Part shown: piece after piece, positions 61,549-64,000 of the stretch | Layout: each line of letters opens with the position of its first letter | How positions within the stretch are numbered: the first letter of the stretch is position 1 | Source of the DNA: Calditrichota bacterium | GTDB taxonomy: Bacteria > CLD3 | Direction of reading: 5' to 3' | Assembly (NCBI GenBank): GCA_008501735.1 | Contig: QQUF01000016.1 | Location: 1-64,000 of the forward strand | Length of the DNA: 64,000 nt | Translations under genes and position numbers: made by a program | The notes under the pieces: generated by a model | What the model was told of the DNA's origin: nothing | What the model saw: the letters and a program-made list of their open reading frames with translations, nothing else | Database searches by the model: none

Positions 61549-62411
61549 TTAAACTCTTTCAACAAAAATTCAATGGCTTTTGTGTTTGCTAAGAATTTGT
61601 GGACTAAGGTTTGGCTTCCGAATTTTACTTCAAAGGCAACTTCTCTTGTCCCATTTTGCTCTTGTGAAGAAATTCCGACTGTCTTTAAATTTTCGCCCCA
61701 TTCGATTAGTTTGAAAGGATTGTTAATTATTTGTTGACGATAACTTGTCGGCAATGAATTAAATGCTCTCAAAAACTCTTGTGCTTCGTAAATGTTTTGC
61801 TCGTATTCTTGAGAATTTTCCAAAGTCGTTTGAGCTTGTTTCTCGAAGTCACGAATCAAGTTGAAATCTTCAAGCATCAAAGGGAAACTTCTGAGAACTC
61901 GGTTGTTTTCGTCAACCAAATAAATTTTCACAGATTCTCTTTTTTGAATAAAAGTTCGGTTCCAATTTGAGTCGTTCACGAATTCAAGTAAGTCGAAAGG
62001 TTGAATCATTCTTGCTGAAAGACCTTTGGGAATTGAATTGTAAATCGAAAGAAATTTACTTTTGGAAAGAACGATGTCGCCGCGATTGTTCAGAATTTCT
62101 TTGATTTTGTCAACACCTTCCGAGCTTTCAATTTCTTCTCTTTCACGTTCAAGGTCTTCAAAAATTGACTCCAAACCACCTTGTGCAGAAATATTTTTTT
62201 CTTCGAGAGTGTAGATTCTGCCTAACTTTTCTCGCCCTTCGTTGTTTGAAGCTAAGTAACTTCCGAGTGCAACTTCAACCAAGTTGAACTGAAATTCTAC
62301 AAAGACGACCAGAAAGGCAACCAAAAAAGGAAGTCCTAACCACTTAAAACTTGGTTTCGCTTCTGGAGTGGCTTTTACTTTTTTGGAAGTTGTTTTTTTA
62401 GAATTTGCCAT
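61545..62411 (-). CDS. Single-span hypothetical envelope protein
   Basis: 288 residues. A basic N terminus (KKTTSKKVKAT), one span (about 25-50), then a mostly helical E/N-rich outer part (70-240) and a C-terminal beta stretch (FEVKFGSQTLVHKF). No family recognised. Convergent overlap of four bases with the ParB-like gene. Confidence 0.65.
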   Translation of the reverse strand: MANSKKTTSKKVKATPEAKPSFKWLGLPFLVAFLVVFVEFQFNLVEVALGSYLASNNEGREKLGRIYTLEEKNISAQGGLESIFEDLEREREEIESSEGVDKIKEILNNRGDIVLSKSKFLSIYNSIPKGLSARMIQPFDLLEFVNDSNWNRTFIQKRESVKIYLVDENNRVLRSFPLMLEDFNLIRDFEKQAQTTLENSQEYEQNIYEAQEFLRAFNSLPTSYRQQIINNPFKLIEWGENLKTVGISSQEQNGTREVAFEVKFGSQTLVHKFLANTKAIEFLLKEFN

Positions 62412-62640
62412 TAAAATTATTCTTTAAAGTGATTTTCTTTTTTACCTTAAGTCTCTTTTAGAAATTCAATAGAATTACAAAATTTCTGTATTTTACCAAA
62501 CCCTTGTCAAAAGGGCTTTTTAATTTAGGAAACTTTTTGTGCTTTTACTTGTATTTCGTTAGCTACTTAATAAAATCTCATTTTTGCGAAATTTAAGTCT
62601 TTGCAAAAGTGAATTCAGTAAAAAAATTAACGGAGTTAAA

Positions 62641-64000
62641 ATGACGACTCAAACAATCAAACAACTTTACAGAAACACTGACTCGTTTGCTGACAAAGAA
62701 GTCAAAGTAAACGGTTGGATTAGAACTATTCGTGGTTCTAAAGCATTCGGTTTCATCGAACTTAGCGACGGCTCATTTTTCAAAAATATTCAAATAGTTT
62801 ACGAAAATAATTTAAATAATTTTGAAGAAATTAAAAAACTTCCAATCAGTAGTTCACTTGAAATCGAAGGTGTTTTAGTCGTTACTCCAAACGCCAAACA
62901 ACCTTTTGAAATCAAAGCTACAAACGTAAAAATTGTTGGAGTTTCAAACTCGGATTTCCCGCTTCAAAAGAAAAGACACACTTTTGAATACTTGAGAACA
63001 ATCGCTCACCTAAGACCAAGAACGAACACTTATTCGGCAGTTTTCAGAATGCGTTCGGTTATGGCTTACGCAATTCACCGATTTTTTCAAGAAAAAGATT
63101 TTGTTTACGTTCACACTCCAATCGTTACAGGAAGTGATTGCGAAGGAGCAGGTGAAATGTTCAGAGTTACAACTCTTGACCCTGCAAAAGCAAACGTTGA
63201 CGAAAACGGAGACATCAATTACAAAGAAGATTTCTTTGGGCGTGAAACAAACTTAACAGTGAGTGGACAACTTTCAGTCGAGAATTTTTGTATGGCTTAC
63301 AATAAAGTTTATACTTTTGGTCCGACTTTCAGAGCTGAAAATTCAAACACTGCAAGACACGCTTCTGAGTTTTGGATGATTGAGCCTGAAATTGCTTTCG
63401 CAGATTTAAGCGACGATATGGATTTGACAGAAGAAATGATGAAATACTTGCTCCAATACGCTTTGGACGAACTTCCTGAAGAGATGGAATTTTTCAACAA
63501 ATTCATCGACAAAGGACTTTTGGAAAGAATCAACAACGTCATTAATTCAGATTTTGCAAGAATTACTTACACCGAAGCAGTTGAGATTTTGGAAAAATCA
63601 GGCGAGAAGTTTGAATTCCCGACTGTTTGGGGAAGCGATTTGCAAACTGAACACGAAAGATTTTTGACCGAAAAGCATTTCAAAAAACCTGTTTTCGTAA
63701 CAGACTACCCGAAAGACATTAAGGCTTTTTATATGAAACAAAATGACGACGGAAAAACTGTTGCTGCAATGGACTTGCTTGTTCCCGGAGTTGGCGAGAT
63801 TGTCGGCGGAAGTCAAAGAGAAGAAATCCAAGACAAACTCGAAGCAAGAATTAAAGAAATGGATTTGGACATTAAAGATTATTGGTGGTACTTGGATACA
63901 AGAAAATACGGAACAGTTCCTCACGCAGGTTTCGGACTCGGTTTTGAAAGACTGATTATGTACGTAACCGGAATGAGCAACATTCGCGACGTAATACCTT
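62641..64000 (+). CDS. asnS: Asparaginyl-tRNA synthetase, truncated by window edge
   Basis: [20 protein letters not shown] opens the gene; the visible part covers the OB-fold domain (about 15-105) and nearly all the class II catalytic domain ([63 protein letters not shown]). The insert with [18 protein letters not shown] is usual for bacterial AsnRS. Only the last few residues (after RDVIP) lie beyond 64000. CGGAG is before the ATG. It charges the tRNA-Asn whose gene lies at 31515. Confidence 0.96.
   Translation, partial: MTTQTIKQLYRNTDSFADKEVKVNGWIRTIRGSKAFGFIELSDGSFFKNIQIVYENNLNNFEEIKKLPISSSLEIEGVLVVTPNAKQPFEIKATNVKIVGVSNSDFPLQKKRHTFEYLRTIAHLRPRTNTYSAVFRMRSVMAYAIHRFFQEKDFVYVHTPIVTGSDCEGAGEMFRVTTLDPAKANVDENGDINYKEDFFGRETNLTVSGQLSVENFCMAYNKVYTFGPTFRAENSNTARHASEFWMIEPEIAFADLSDDMDLTEEMMKYLLQYALDELPEEMEFFNKFIDKGLLERINNVINSDFARITYTEAVEILEKSGEKFEFPTVWGSDLQTEHERFLTEKHFKKPVFVTDYPKDIKAFYMKQNDDGKTVAAMDLLVPGVGEIVGGSQREEIQDKLEARIKEMDLDIKDYWWYLDTRKYGTVPHAGFGLGFERLIMYVTGMSNIRDVIP

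Noticed and set aside
62412-62640. T-box or other leader upstream of asnS
   Set aside because: No stem-loop with a T-box sequence or U-tract was seen in the 229-base AT-rich gap.

Overview
The window looks like a low-GC bacterial chromosome segment from the FCB group, most likely an Ignavibacteria/Kapabacteria/Marinimicrobia-type lineage. Two secreted proteins end in the FPNPFNP ... WDGTD ... SGxYFY Por/type IX sorting domain, lipoproteins carry NPLDP-type leaders, there is an alternative GlmU-like two-domain enzyme, and many genes start with TTG. No rRNA, CRISPR array or transposase gene was found. The phylum call is an inference from protein style only.

1-8.9 kb is an accessory island. A tyrosine integrase at the left edge is followed by an HTH-like protein, a zinc-finger/TOPRIM primase-like protein, an intergenic block of GTACC/GGTAC iterons in a long inverted repeat (candidate replication origin), a RepA-like AAA ATPase, small HTH/Xis-like proteins and a divergent Cro/CI-type repressor. 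This resembles a phage satellite or integrated plasmid. Next to it is a three-gene operon encoding a SMEK-domain protein, a very short middle component and a DUF2326-type ABC ATPase, i.e. an ABC-three-component (ABC-3C) conflict system. No att sites could be identified; the left one may lie outside the window.

9-21 kb: a cohesin-like/laminin-G-like sorted protein, a zinc-ribbon PEGA protein operon with an MGMT-like protein, a PabA/PabB pair placed tail to tail, a DinB/ArsC operon, and a 1267-residue secreted agmatine/peptidylarginine deiminase with six Ig-like repeats, a dockerin and a sorting domain. 21-31.5 kb: a glycine-rich RRM protein, a metal permease, lipid/sugar enzymes (divergent prenyl synthase, two GT2s), upp, sbcD flanked by REP-like palindromes, a spermidine-synthase-like membrane fusion, a VOC protein coupled to a 26-residue ORF, an ABC exporter and tRNA-Asn.

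31.7-51 kb is mostly rightward housekeeping: HD-GYP regulator, B12/radical SAM protein, GlmU-like enzyme, an ABC-2 transporter, PgpH-type HD phosphodiesterase, TonB receptor, OppF-like ATPase, mutS, tatA and gatA. 51-64 kb: a secreted E-set protein, a 580-base intergenic stretch with a candidate structured small RNA (14-bp terminator stem, sigma-54-like promoter), an acidic zinc-ribbon protein, acyl-CoA dehydrogenase, LMW phosphatase, lepA, a CsgG-like/lipoprotein/DUF4159 operon and the start of asnS, cut by the right edge.
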